Source: Nocardioidaceae bacterium (lineage in GTDB: Bacteria; Actinomycetota; Actinomycetes; Propionibacteriales; Nocardioidaceae). From it: a stretch of DNA of 38,598 nucleotides. The translations under genes were made by a program, and so were the position numbers. The stretch lies in NCBI GenBank assembly GCA_025934895.1, contig JAICWH010000016.1, positions 1 to 38,598 on the forward strand. Direction: 5' to 3'. The notes below the pieces were generated by a model, which was not told the DNA's origin, ran no database searches, and saw nothing but the letters and a program-made list of their open reading frames with translations. This document shows, piece after piece, positions 1 through 8,174 of the stretch; position 1 is the first letter of the stretch, and the number at the start of each line of letters is the position of its first letter.

Positions 1-980
1 CGCACGGACGCGGCGCGTGGGTTGGCCGAGATCTCCTCGTCGGTCGCCCGCTCGGCGCCGCGGGTGACCAGCCGCAGGGCCGGCTCGGCGCCCTCGGGCA
101 CGAACGGCAGGTCGGGCGGGACGGTGCTGCGGGTGGCCCGGTTGAACGCCTGCTTGGTGATGCGGTCCTCCAGCGAGTGGTAGGACATCACGACGACCCG
201 TCCGCCCACCCCGGTGGCGTCGATCGCTGCGGGCAGCGCCCGGCGCAACGCCGCCAGCTCGTCGTTGACCTCGATCCGCAAGGCCTGGAAGGTCCGCTTG
301 GCGGGATGGCCTCCGGTGCGCCGGGCGGGTGCCGGGATCGCGTCGTACAGCAGCGCCACGAGGCGCCCGGAGCGAGCGAACGGCTCCCTGGCTCGTTCCC
401 GCACGACGCTCTGGGCGATGCGTCGGGCGAACCTCTCCTCGCCGTAGTCCCGCAGCACCCGGGTGAGCTCCTCGACCGGGTAGTCGTTGAGGACGTCGGC
501 CGCGGTGAGCCCGCCCGTGTCGTCCATCCGCATGTCCAGCGGCGCGTCCTCGGCATAGGCGAACCCGCGCTCGCGCACGTCGAGCTGCATCGAGGAGACA
601 CCGAGGTCGAAGAGCACGCCGTCCACGTGCGGGCGCCCGAGCTGCTCGAGGACGGCGGGGAGCTCGTCGTAGACCGCGTGCACGAGCCTCACCCGCTCGC
701 CGTACGGCGCGAGGCGAACCCGGCTGCGCTCGAGCGCGTGCACGTCGCGGTCGATGCCGAGCACGTGCGCAGCCGGACAGCCCTCGAGCACGGCCTCGGC
801 ATGCCCCCCGAGCCCGAGCGTCGCGTCCACGAGCAGGGTGTGCCGGCGACCGTCGAGGGCCACTGGATCGGCCGGCAGGGCGAGCGCGGGGGCCACGAGG
901 GCCACCACCCGGCCGGCCAGCACCGGGACGTGTCCGGCGTCGGCGGCGGCCGGTGGGGGCTCGGGGTGCGTGGGACACAT
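1..980 (-). CDS. rsmH: 16S rRNA (cytosine1402-N4)-methyltransferase RsmH (MraW), 3' end cut by window edge
   Basis: RsmH transfers a methyl group from SAM to N4 of C1402 in the P site of 16S rRNA. The reading frame is open from an ATG at 980 to the left edge, 326 codons. That is close to the usual family length of about 310-340, so only a few C-terminal codons should be missing. Near the N-terminus is HVPVL, followed by the SAM-binding [28 protein letters not shown] and [14 protein letters not shown] are further family motifs. It lies 245 nt downstream of mraZ on the same strand, the classic start of the division and cell-wall cluster, so ftsL/pbp/mur genes are expected beyond the left edge. 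The ribosome-binding site is weak. The gap upstream holds a conserved-looking RNA hairpin that may control it. Identification is firm; the exact start is less so. Confidence 0.95.
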   Translation of the reverse strand, partial: MCPTHPEPPPAAADAGHVPVLAGRVVALVAPALALPADPVALDGRRHTLLVDATLGLGGHAEAVLEGCPAAHVLGIDRDVHALERSRVRLAPYGERVRLVHAVYDELPAVLEQLGRPHVDGVLFDLGVSSMQLDVRERGFAYAEDAPLDMRMDDTGGLTAADVLNDYPVEELTRVLRDYGEERFARRIAQSVVRERAREPFARSGRLVALLYDAIPAPARRTGGHPAKRTFQALRIEVNDELAALRRALPAAIDATGVGGRVVVMSYHSLEDRITKQAFNRATRSTVPPDLPFVPEGAEPALRLVTRGAERATDEEISANPRAASV

Positions 981-1110
981 CAGGTTCGACCCTTGCTGGC
1001 TGCGGTGCTGCGGTGGCGGTTCCGGCAGTGTGCGGCGTGCGGTGCTGCCCTTCCTGGCCGCCGGGTTCGCCGGGCCAGGTCCCCGCCCGCTCGCCGCTGA
1101 GGAAGGTCCT

Positions 1111-1136
1111 TCTGGCACCGGGGAAGGTGTGCCAGA
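1111..1136 (-). ncRNA. mraW-RNA-like leader hairpin between mraZ and rsmH
   Basis: Read on the minus strand, this gives a perfect 8-bp stem (TCTGGCAC with GTGCCAGA) closing a 10-nt loop, ACCTTCCCCG. The loop CCTT can pair with AAGG directly 3' of the stem, allowing a small pseudoknot. Its position, in the transcript just upstream of rsmH in an actinobacterium, matches the mraW RNA motif known from comparative genomics (recalled from Rfam, not searched). The mraZ-rsmH gap of 245 nt has no convincing ORF, so this hairpin is the main thing in it. There is no T-run, so a simple terminator is unlikely. Confidence 0.55.
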
Positions 1137-1225
1137 CGGGGCAGCGATGAGCGGACGCGAGACCTCGTCCTGCGACTCCGGCTGTTCAGCTGTGCTTCTT
1201 CTCGTGCTCGTGCTGCTGCTCGTGG

Positions 1226-1654
1226 TCAGGCACCCGGGAGGACCTCCTCGGAGAGGTCCGCGAACGCCTGCTCCTGCTCGTCCGAGTAGGTCTGCCACGC
1301 AGTGGCGTCCCAGATCTCGATCCGGTTCATCGCGCCGATCACGACGCAGTCCTTGCTCAGGGACGCGTAGTCCCTCAGCAGCTGCGGGACGGTGATGCGG
1401 CCCTGCTTGTCCGGCGTCTCGTCGGAGGCGCCGGCGAAGAACATCCGCACGTAGTCGCGGCTGGCCTTGTTGGTCACCGGAGCCTCCCGCAGACGGTCGG
1501 TGAGCTTTCCGAACTCCTCCATGGACCACACGTAGAGGCAGCGCTCCTGTCCCCGGGTGACCACCAGGCCCTCGGCCAGCTCGTCGCGGAACTTCGCCGG
1601 AAGGAAGAGCCGTCCCTTGTCATCGAGCCGGGGTGTGTAGGTGCCGAAGAACAC
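1226..1654 (-). CDS. mraZ: Transcriptional regulator MraZ
   Basis: MraZ is a DNA-binding protein of the SpoVT/AbrB fold that controls the division and cell-wall cluster it heads. The product is 142 aa, the usual actinobacterial length. Both halves carry the family DxxxR signature: [16 protein letters not shown] near residues 10-25 and [15 protein letters not shown] near residues 80-95. I chose the GTG at 1654 because the protein then begins at the conserved [10 protein letters not shown], with GGGGAGG at good spacing upstream. An upstream in-frame start at 1720 would lie inside the operator repeats. The promoter overlaps four MraZ-box repeats, so negative autoregulation is expected. rsmH follows on the same strand. 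Confidence 0.95.
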   Translation of the reverse strand: MFFGTYTPRLDDKGRLFLPAKFRDELAEGLVVTRGQERCLYVWSMEEFGKLTDRLREAPVTNKASRDYVRMFFAGASDETPDKQGRITVPQLLRDYASLSKDCVVIGAMNRIEIWDATAWQTYSDEQEQAFADLSEEVLPGA

Positions 1655-1690
1655 CGGCCGCCTCCCCGCCTCGATGCGAAAGAGCTGACT

Positions 1691-1730
1691 CCTCCTCCAC
1701 TGCGCTCCACAGTACCCCACTGTCCTCCAC
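1691..1730 (-). promoter_or_regulatory. MraZ operator: four direct repeats with 10-bp period
   Basis: On the minus strand four GTGG(A/G)G units recur exactly every 10 bp; on the plus strand they end in CCAC at 1700, 1710, 1720 and 1730. MraZ is known to bind arrays of short G-rich direct repeats with 10-bp spacing upstream of its own gene. The array sits 37-76 nt before the mraZ start and covers the promoter, as expected for autorepression. Confidence 0.8.
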
Positions 1731-1736
1731 CGTCAA
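1709..1736 (-). promoter_or_regulatory. mraZ promoter (TTGACG-16-TACTGT)
   Basis: On the minus strand, TTGACG (1736-1731) is followed after 16 nt by TACTGT (1714-1709), a good sigma-A type promoter. The -10 and spacer lie inside the MraZ repeat array, so bound MraZ would block polymerase. Confidence 0.6.
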
Positions 1737-1930
1737 CCATTTCGGGGATCTCCGAGGGCTGGTGGCGTGCATCGTGGGAAGCCTCTGGCGGACACGGACT
1801 TGAGCGATGGGGTTGACTACGAGGTGAGCGTGCGGATGCCGTCACGGCACGACGGCGTCCGGCGGCGGCTCGTGACGTGGACGGCTCGGTCGGTGGGGGC
1901 CGACCGGACGCGAACGGGAAAGAGGACAGC

Positions 1931-2989
1931 GTGACGCCAGGGCAGGGCAGTGGGACGGCTCCCGACGACGCGCGCTCGACGAACGGCTCCTCCGGTGCCG
2001 CCGGCCGGTCGCGGGCCCGCTCGGGCGGCGCCGACCTCGACACCCTGGGTCGGGTGACCGGCCGCATCCGGGACAGCATCGAGAAGGTCATCGAAGGCAA
2101 ACCCGAGGTGGCCAAGCTGGCCCTGGTGGTGCTGCTCTCCGACGGGCACCTCCTGATCGAGGACGTTCCCGGGGTCGGCAAGACGATGCTCAGCAAGGCC
2201 CTCGCCCGCTCCATCGACTGCACGGTGCGTCGCATCCAGTTCACGCCCGACCTGCTGCCCTCGGACGTCACCGGGGTGTCGATCTTCAACCAGGACACCC
2301 GGCAGTTCGAGTTCCGGCCCGGCGGCATCTTCGCCAACATCGTGGTCGGTGACGAGATCAACCGCGCGTCGCCGAAGACCCAGTCGGCGCTGCTGGAGTG
2401 CATGGAGGAGAAGCAGGTCACGGTCGACGGGACGACGTACTCCCTGGACTCACCCTTCATGGTGATCGCCACCCAGAACCCGATCGAGATGGAGGGCACC
2501 TACGCGCTGCCGGAGGCTCAGCGGGACCGCTTCATGGCGCGGGTGTCGATGGGCTACCCCGTCGAGGCCGCCGAGATCGCGATGCTGGACACGCACACCG
2601 GCGCCAACCCGCTCGATGATCTCGAGCCGGTCGCGGACGCCTCCGAGATCCGCAAGCTGATCGACATCGTGGGGCAGGTCTACGTCTCCGAGCCCGTGCA
2701 GCGCTACGCGGTCGCGATCAGCACGGCGACCCGGAGGTCGGCGGAGCTGATGCTGGGTGCGTCCCCCCGGGCCACGCTGCACCTGGTGCGCGCCGCGAAG
2801 GCGTCGGCGGCCATCGCCGGGCGCGACTACGTGCTGCCCGACGACGTCCAGGAGCTTGCGGTGCAGGTGCTCTCGCACCGGCTGCTGACCACGGTCGAGG
2901 CATCGATGAGCGGCCGTACACCGGAGGCGGCGCTGCGACAGATCGTGGCCGGCGTCCCGATGCCCGAGAGCCGTCGCGCCGCGACCTGA
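1931..2989 (+). CDS. MoxR-family AAA+ ATPase
   Basis: MoxR AAA+ ATPases act as chaperone-like remodelling enzymes, commonly encoded with DUF58 and transglutaminase-like genes. Visible motifs are Walker A in EDVPGVGKTMLSKALA, Walker B in IVVGDEINRASPKTQSALLE, sensor I in MVIATQNPIE, and EGTYALPEAQRDRFMARV, all diagnostic of the family. The C-terminal part is the MoxR lid domain. I chose the GTG at 1931 (352 aa), which has AAAGAGGA in front. An earlier GTG at 1877 has no ribosome-binding site. The first 50 or so residues are Ser/Gly/Ala-rich and disordered. It is the first gene of a three-gene operon and diverges from mraZ across about 270 nt. The actual substrate is unknown. Confidence 0.92.
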   Translation: MTPGQGSGTAPDDARSTNGSSGAAGRSRARSGGADLDTLGRVTGRIRDSIEKVIEGKPEVAKLALVVLLSDGHLLIEDVPGVGKTMLSKALARSIDCTVRRIQFTPDLLPSDVTGVSIFNQDTRQFEFRPGGIFANIVVGDEINRASPKTQSALLECMEEKQVTVDGTTYSLDSPFMVIATQNPIEMEGTYALPEAQRDRFMARVSMGYPVEAAEIAMLDTHTGANPLDDLEPVADASEIRKLIDIVGQVYVSEPVQRYAVAISTATRRSAELMLGASPRATLHLVRAAKASAAIAGRDYVLPDDVQELAVQVLSHRLLTTVEASMSGRTPEAALRQIVAGVPMPESRRAAT

Positions 2990-3032
2990 GGCACGGGAAC
3001 CGCGATGCCTGGACAGCCGGACCGGAGACGAC

Positions 3033-4334
3033 ATGCGTGAGGCCCTCTCCGCCATGACCACCCGCGGGCGCGCCTTCCTCTCCGCCGGCGGCACCGCGCT
3101 GGTGTGCTCGCTGTTCCTCGGGTACGACGAGCTGGTCCGCGTCGGCGCCCTTCTCGTGCTGCTGCCGCTGGCCACCGCGTTCTTCCTGGGCCGCAGCCGC
3201 TACCGCCTGGGCCTCGTCCGGTCGATGTCATCCGCGCAGGTGACCGTCGGCCAGCAGGCCAGTGTGCAGCTCGACCTGAGCAACGACGGCCGGATGCCGA
3301 CGGGGCTGCTGCTTCTCCAGGAGCAGGTTCCCATCGCGCTCGGCACCCGTCCTCGGTTCGTCGTGGACCAGATGGGGCCGACCTGGAAGCGCTCGGTCAC
3401 CTACCACGTGCGCTCCGACGTGCGCGGGAGGTTCCAGCTGGGCCCGATGCAGGTGCGGCTGAGCGACCCCTTCGGGCTGGTGCGCATGGAGCGGACCTTC
3501 CAGAGCGTGGCGACGCTGGTGGTGACCCCGCCCGTCGTACCTCTTCCGCCGATCCCGCTGTCCGGTGCCTGGACCGGGTCGGGTGACAACCGGCCGCGGG
3601 CCTTCGCCAGCGGCAGCGCGCAGGACGTGACGGTGCGTGAGTACCGGCGCGGCGACGACCTGCGCCGGGTCCACTGGCGCAGCAGCGCGCACGCCGGTGA
3701 GCTGATGGTGCGCCGCGAGGAGCAGCCGTGGCAGTCGCGGGCCACCCTGTTCGTCGACAACCGCACGTTCGCCCACCGAGGCACCGGCGCCGCATCCTCC
3801 CTCGAGCATGCCGTGGCCGTCGCCGCCTCGGTCGCCGTGCACCTCGTGCAGCGCGGGTTCAGCGTCCGGCTGGTGTCGGCCCGCGGTGAGGACCGCAACA
3901 GCTTGTGGCACGAGCACGGCGCCCTCTCGGCCGAGACCGCTCCGCTGCTCGAGTCCCTGGCTGTGCTCACCGCCACGATGGACCCGCACATCGACTCGCG
4001 CTGGCTGCCCGACGCGGGGCACTCCGGGCTTCTGGTCGCGATCCTCGGCGACGTCGGCGACGCGGACACAGCGGCCCTGGTGCGGATGCGGCACTCCGCG
4101 GCCGGCGCCATGGCGGTGGTGCTCGACGTGCCCGCGTGGGAGCGCGGTCCGGCACCTGGTCGCCGGTCGGCGGCGCGGACCACCGCCTGGCTCGCCGCGC
4201 ACGGCTGGCGCGCGGTCGCGGCCTCCCCCGAGGACCCGGTGGGTGCCGTCTGGCAGGAGCTCGGCGCCACGTCCGGCCCCGTCGGCAGCCGCTCGCGGGT
4301 GTCCCAGGGCCTGGCGCCGGAGGCGACCCGATGA
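3033..4334 (+). CDS. DUF58 domain membrane protein
   Basis: A 433-aa protein with two N-terminal membrane segments (about residues 14-55) followed by a beta-rich region and the DUF58 core. The diagnostic DUF58 motif is REYRRGDDLRRVHWRSSA, followed by LMVRREE. DUF58 proteins have a vWA-like fold and are nearly always encoded next to MoxR ATPases, as here (43 nt after moxR). The start is an ATG behind GGAGACGAC. Its stop overlaps the start of the next gene (ATGA), so the two are translationally coupled. The biochemical role is not established for the family; a membrane-linked partner of MoxR is the usual inference. Confidence 0.9.
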   Translation: MREALSAMTTRGRAFLSAGGTALVCSLFLGYDELVRVGALLVLLPLATAFFLGRSRYRLGLVRSMSSAQVTVGQQASVQLDLSNDGRMPTGLLLLQEQVPIALGTRPRFVVDQMGPTWKRSVTYHVRSDVRGRFQLGPMQVRLSDPFGLVRMERTFQSVATLVVTPPVVPLPPIPLSGAWTGSGDNRPRAFASGSAQDVTVREYRRGDDLRRVHWRSSAHAGELMVRREEQPWQSRATLFVDNRTFAHRGTGAASSLEHAVAVAASVAVHLVQRGFSVRLVSARGEDRNSLWHEHGALSAETAPLLESLAVLTATMDPHIDSRWLPDAGHSGLLVAILGDVGDADTAALVRMRHSAAGAMAVVLDVPAWERGPAPGRRSAARTTAWLAAHGWRAVAASPEDPVGAVWQELGATSGPVGSRSRVSQGLAPEATR

Positions 4335-6760
4335 GGGCCCGCAGTGACGTCCGACCGCAGACGCTGGTGACGTCGCTGCTGGCTGCGCTGACGACCTGGG
4401 TCACCCTGCTCGCCTGGACGCCGTTCGCCGAGGTGCCCGGAGGGTTCATGGTCCCGCTGCTCGGTGGCTGCCTCCTGGTGGCGGTCGTGGGGATCCTCCT
4501 GCGCTCGGTGCGGCTGCCGGCGCTGCTGGTCCTGCTCGGCCAGGTGGTCGTCGTGTTCGTGTGGCTGCAGCACCGGCTGGCGGCGGACGCGGCGTTCGCC
4601 GGCCTGGTGCCGACCCCCGGGTCGCTGCGTGCGATGGCCGGTGCTGTGCACGCGGCGGCGGCCGTGTCGCAGAGCTATGCCGCCCCGGTGCCGGCCACGG
4701 CTCCGCAGTTCTATCCGCTGCTGATCGTGGCTGGCTCGGCCGCCGCCCTGTTGGTGGACTTCCTGGCGGTCGGCATCCGCCGGCCACCGCTCGCCGGGCT
4801 GCCGCTGCTCGCGGCGTACACGGCTCCGGTCAGCATCCTGGACGGCGGCGTCTCCTGGGTGAAGTTCGCAGCCGCCGCGGTGTGCTTCCTGTTCCTGATC
4901 GCCGGGGGGGAGGAGGAGCGGCTGACCGGCTGGGGACGCCAGCTCACCGCGGGTGCCAGTGCCATCGACGTGGCCGGCGGCGTCGCGCCCGGGCATGCCG
5001 TGTGGGCCTCGGCCCGCAAGATCGGCTTCACCGCGACCGCCCTCGCGGTGCTGGTCCCTGTGCTGCTGCCGACCTTCAGCGCCAGCCTCTTCGGTGGGGG
5101 CGGAGCCGGCGGTCACGGCAACGGGGACGCCGTGTCGATCTCGAACCCGATGGTCGACCTCAAGCGCGACCTCGTCCGAGGCGCGGACGTCGACGCCATC
5201 GAGGAGACCACGACGGACCCGGACCCGTCGTACCTGCGGATCTCGGTGCTGGACTCCTTCGACGGCGACGCGTGGCGGCCCGCGGGCCGCGACATCCCGA
5301 GCAAGCAACGAGCCGACGGCGCGCTGCCGCAGCCGCCCGGACTCGTCTCCGGGGTGGCCAGCCGCACCTACACCGCGCGCCTGAAGGTCAGCGACTCCTT
5401 CCAGTCCCGCTGGTTGCCGACGCCCTATCCGACGACGTCGCTGAAGGCGCCCGGCGACTGGCGCTACGACCGTTCGACCATGGACTTCATCAGCGCCGCC
5501 GAGGGCCAGACCACTGCAGGGCTGAGCTACCGGCTGCGGTCGGAGGTGCTGAGCCCGACCGCCGCCCAGCTGGCGGATGCGAGCCCGGCCCCGCTGTCGG
5601 TCTACACCCCGAACACCGCCCTGCCGGCCCACATCCCGGGCTACGTGCGCAACCTCGCCCGCACTGTGACGGCCGGCAGGCTGACCCGCTTCGAGCAGGC
5701 GGTCGCGCTCCAGCAGTTCTTCCGGGTGAACGGCGGCTTCCGCTACTCCCTCGAGCGCTCCCCCGGCAACGGCACCAGCGACCTGCTGCGCTTCCTGGGG
5801 ACCGGCAAGGGCAGCCGGGTCGGCTACTGCGAGCAGTTCGCCGCGTCGATGGCGCTGATGGGTCGCACCCTGGGCATCCCGTCCCGGGTCGCCGTCGGGT
5901 TCCTGCGGCCGGACCGGATCCGCGCGGACACCTACGTCTACAGCACCCACGACCTGCACGCGTGGCCCGAGATGTACTTCGGTGGGGTCGGGTGGGTCCG
6001 CTTCGAGCCGACCCCCGCGGCCCGTACCGGAGGCGGCGTGCCGTCGTACACCACCCAGCAGATTCCGCGGACCCCGACGACGCAGGCCAGGAGCCTCCCG
6101 TCCGCGGCCGCCTCGGCGAACCGCCTGGGCCGGACCGACCCGGCGCAGGCCGCAGCCGCGCAGCAGTCCGGCGGGACCTCGTCGCGGCGCCGGGTGCTCC
6201 TGGCGTCGGCCGGCGCCGGGCTCCTCGCCGTACTCCTCCTCCTGGCTCCGCGGGCCCTTCGAACGCTGGTCCGGCGCCGGCGCTGGGCCGCCGCCAGGGA
6301 CCCGGCCGGCTGGGTGGAGGCGGCGTGGCGCGAGATCCAGGACACCGCCACCGACCTCTCGATCCCGTGGGACGACCGGGTCACGCTGCGCAGCGCGGCC
6401 CAGCAGCTCGCGGTCAGCTTCGGCCGCACCGACGACTCCGACCCGGCCGGCGCCCGGCGCGGGCCGGCAGCCGACCCTGCGGCGACGGCTGCCCTGCACC
6501 GGCTGACCGGACTGCTCGAGCGGGCGCGCTACGCCCGCGAGCTGCCGGAGGGGACGACGACCCTCGAGGAGGTGATGGGCGACGTGGCCCTCTGTGTCGC
6601 GGCCATGCGGGCCGGCGCCCGGCGGAGACGTCAGCTGCTGGCCACCTGGGCACCTAGGTCGCTGCTGTCCCGGCTGGGGGTCGGCCGGCGGACGGACGCC
6701 GGCGGCCCCACGTCGGGAGTCGGCGGCGTCGACCGGACCGTGGCGTCGAACACTCGCTGA
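4331..6760 (+). CDS. TgpA-like membrane transglutaminase-family protein
   Basis: This 809-aa protein has an N-terminal block of about five or six hydrophobic helices, an extracytoplasmic DUF3488/transglutaminase-like core, a further membrane helix near residues 620-640, and a cytoplasmic DUF4129-like tail. The papain-like catalytic residues are Cys500 (GYCEQFAASMAL) and His543 (HDLHAWPEMYF). The third position, 16 residues after the His, is Glu559 (VRFEPT), where Pseudomonas TgpA has Asp at the same spacing. It overlaps DUF58 by 4 nt and completes the moxR-DUF58-transglutaminase operon. A role in surface-protein or peptidoglycan-associated processing is an inference; the substrate is unknown. 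Confidence 0.9.
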   Translation: MRARSDVRPQTLVTSLLAALTTWVTLLAWTPFAEVPGGFMVPLLGGCLLVAVVGILLRSVRLPALLVLLGQVVVVFVWLQHRLAADAAFAGLVPTPGSLRAMAGAVHAAAAVSQSYAAPVPATAPQFYPLLIVAGSAAALLVDFLAVGIRRPPLAGLPLLAAYTAPVSILDGGVSWVKFAAAAVCFLFLIAGGEEERLTGWGRQLTAGASAIDVAGGVAPGHAVWASARKIGFTATALAVLVPVLLPTFSASLFGGGGAGGHGNGDAVSISNPMVDLKRDLVRGADVDAIEETTTDPDPSYLRISVLDSFDGDAWRPAGRDIPSKQRADGALPQPPGLVSGVASRTYTARLKVSDSFQSRWLPTPYPTTSLKAPGDWRYDRSTMDFISAAEGQTTAGLSYRLRSEVLSPTAAQLADASPAPLSVYTPNTALPAHIPGYVRNLARTVTAGRLTRFEQAVALQQFFRVNGGFRYSLERSPGNGTSDLLRFLGTGKGSRVGYCEQFAASMALMGRTLGIPSRVAVGFLRPDRIRADTYVYSTHDLHAWPEMYFGGVGWVRFEPTPAARTGGGVPSYTTQQIPRTPTTQARSLPSAAASANRLGRTDPAQAAAAQQSGGTSSRRRVLLASAGAGLLAVLLLLAPRALRTLVRRRRWAAARDPAGWVEAAWREIQDTATDLSIPWDDRVTLRSAAQQLAVSFGRTDDSDPAGARRGPAADPAATAALHRLTGLLERARYARELPEGTTTLEEVMGDVALCVAAMRAGARRRRQLLATWAPRSLLSRLGVGRRTDAGGPTSGVGGVDRTVASNTR

Positions 6761-6774
6761 TGCCGACCCGGCGC

Positions 6775-6870
6775 GTCTGGCGGGTCGAGCCGGCGGGTCT
6801 GGCGGGTCGAGCCGGCGGGTCTGGCGGGTCGAGCCGGCGGGTCTGGCGGGTCGACCCGGCGGGTCTGGCG
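6775..6870. repeat. 22-bp tandem repeat, about 4.4 copies
   Basis: Four copies of a 22-bp unit beginning GTCTGGCGGGTCGA (6775, 6797, 6819, 6841), plus a partial fifth of 8 bp. The first three copies are identical and the fourth differs by one base. The array fills most of the 124-bp gap between the convergent transglutaminase gene and the DUF3040 gene. Each copy contains CGGGTC/GACCCG-like segments that can fold. There are no unique spacers, so this is not a CRISPR. Confidence 0.9.
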
Positions 6871-6884
6871 CGGGTTGCGGCCGC

Positions 6885-7343
6885 TCAGTAGCCGTTCTGG
6901 TCGCGGCGCCGACGCCAGCGCTCTTCGAAGCGTTGCATCATCGAACCGGAGGAGCGAGTCCGTCGGGACGGTCGAGCGGAGCGGGGCCCACGCTTCTTGG
7001 ACCGGCCGCCCTCGATCACAGCGAAGTTCGGCTGCGAGCCCGCCTGCGCGGCTCCGGGTTTCTCACCGACGTGGTTCTGGCTGCGCCAGGAGCTCAGGGC
7101 TATGTAGGCCGACCCGAGCATCACCACGAACCCCAGGATGCCCACCGGGATCAGCTTCGTCACGGCGCCGGTCATCAAGACCGCGACCCCGACGACGAAC
7201 ACGCCAGCGGCCAGCAGCGCGCGCCGGCGCGCGGTCGCACGCAACGTCGTCCCTCGCATGGTCGACGCGAGCTTCGGGTCCTCAGCGACCAAGGCCCGTT
7301 CCATCTGCTCCAGCAGACGCAACTCTTCTTCCGAGAGCGGCAC
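6885..7343 (-). CDS. DUF3040 membrane protein
   Basis: A 152-aa protein of the DUF3040 family, found throughout actinobacteria next to the mraZ cluster (Rv2169c-like position). The N-terminus is the conserved PLSEEELRLLEQMERAL stretch, followed by two adjacent membrane helices near residues 42-85. The tail is basic and Arg-rich, with many RR pairs, and probably cytoplasmic. The GTG at 7343 was chosen because the family begins at PLSEEE and GGGAGGA lies 5 nt upstream. A -10-like TAGACT (7379-7374) gives a leader of roughly 25 nt. Function is unknown. Confidence 0.88.
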   Translation of the reverse strand: MPLSEEELRLLEQMERALVAEDPKLASTMRGTTLRATARRRALLAAGVFVVGVAVLMTGAVTKLIPVGILGFVVMLGSAYIALSSWRSQNHVGEKPGAAQAGSQPNFAVIEGGRSKKRGPRSARPSRRTRSSGSMMQRFEERWRRRRDQNGY

Positions 7344-7373
7344 TCTGTCCTCCCGCCAACAAGTCCTGGACAC

Positions 7374-7379
7374 AGTCTA
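7374..7379 (-). promoter_or_regulatory. -10 element for the DUF3040 gene
   Basis: TAGACT on the minus strand lies 30 nt before the GTG and is followed by a ribosome-binding site. No convincing -35 is visible. Confidence 0.35.
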
Positions 7380-7448
7380 GGCAGCCGATGTGACAACCGG
7401 TACCCGCGCCCGACAATCACATTCGAAATCGGCTGCCGGAGGGGTTGT

Positions 7449-8174
7449 TCAGGCCGAGTCGAGGGCGATCAGCCGCTCCCGGAGCGTGGTGGTCGCCCGG
7501 CGGTGCACCTGGCTGACGCGAGACTCGGTGACCCCGAGGACCAGGCCGATCTCCGCCAATGTGAGCCCCTCGAAGTAGTACAGCGCAATGATCACCTGGT
7601 CGCGGACGGCGAGCTGGTCCACGACCCGCATCAGGGACGCGTTGACATCTCCCTGCTCGACTCGGTGGTCCGCGGCCTGGGACAGCTCGTCGGCGAGGTC
7701 GAAGTCGTCGAGGTTCGCGTGGTTGGAGCTCGCCTTCTTGCTGAGGTCGCGCAACTGCTGGACCGGAATGCCCGCCTCCTGGGCGACCTCGGTCTCCTCG
7801 GGAGCTCGGCCCAACCGAAGCTCCAGTGCCTTCTGGGCTCGCAGCACCACGCGGAGCTTGTCCCGTATCGATCGCGGCACGAAGTCCATGGACCGCATGC
7901 CGTCGATGATGGCGCCACGGATCCGCGGTACGGCGAAGGTCTGAAAGGACAGCCCCCGGGCCGGCTCGAACCGCTCGATGGCGTCCATCAACCCCAGCAC
8001 TCCGTCGGAGACCAGGTCGTCCTGCTCGACGGTGTCCGGCATCCGGGTGCGCAGCCGCCCCGCGACGTACTTGACAAGCGGGGCGTACTGCAGGACGAGT
8101 CGGTTGCGCAGCCCGGGGTCCTTGGTGGCCCGAAACTCGCGCCAGATCTGTTCGAGGTCCTCGCTCGGGCTCAC
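7449..8174 (-). CDS. whiG: WhiG/FliA-family RNA polymerase sigma factor (sigma-28 type)
   Basis: A 241-aa sigma-70 group 3 factor. Region 2 is clear (LVKYVAGRL, DLVSDGVLGLMDAIERF, GLSFQTFAVPRIRGAIIDGMR), region 3 covers the middle (RAPEETEVAQEAGIP), and region 4.2 is the helix-turn-helix LTLAEIGLVLGVTESRVSQ. This is the WhiG/FliA type, which directs sporulation genes in Streptomyces and flagellar genes in motile bacteria. The GTG start overlaps the stop of the upstream anti-sigma gene by 4 nt (GTGA), implying coupled translation and matched amounts. In a Nocardioides-like organism that does not make aerial spores, a motility or cell-cycle regulon is as likely as a developmental one. The family is certain; the choice between the whiG and fliA names is not. 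Confidence 0.9.
   Translation of the reverse strand: MSPSEDLEQIWREFRATKDPGLRNRLVLQYAPLVKYVAGRLRTRMPDTVEQDDLVSDGVLGLMDAIERFEPARGLSFQTFAVPRIRGAIIDGMRSMDFVPRSIRDKLRVVLRAQKALELRLGRAPEETEVAQEAGIPVQQLRDLSKKASSNHANLDDFDLADELSQAADHRVEQGDVNASLMRVVDQLAVRDQVIIALYYFEGLTLAEIGLVLGVTESRVSQVHRRATTTLRERLIALDSA

Noticed and set aside
1655-1720. Longer MraZ starting at 1720
   Set aside because: It would place the start inside the operator repeats and add 22 residues not found in the family; the GTG at 1654 has a strong ribosome-binding site.
3401-6499. Very long open frame (over 1000 codons) on the minus strand
   Set aside because: It lies opposite the DUF58 and transglutaminase genes, whose motifs are clear. 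The translated product is Arg/Gly/Pro-rich with no family resemblance, typical of high-GC antisense frames.
6775-6870. Possible CRISPR array
   Set aside because: The 22-bp units are directly adjacent with no unique spacers and there are no cas genes.
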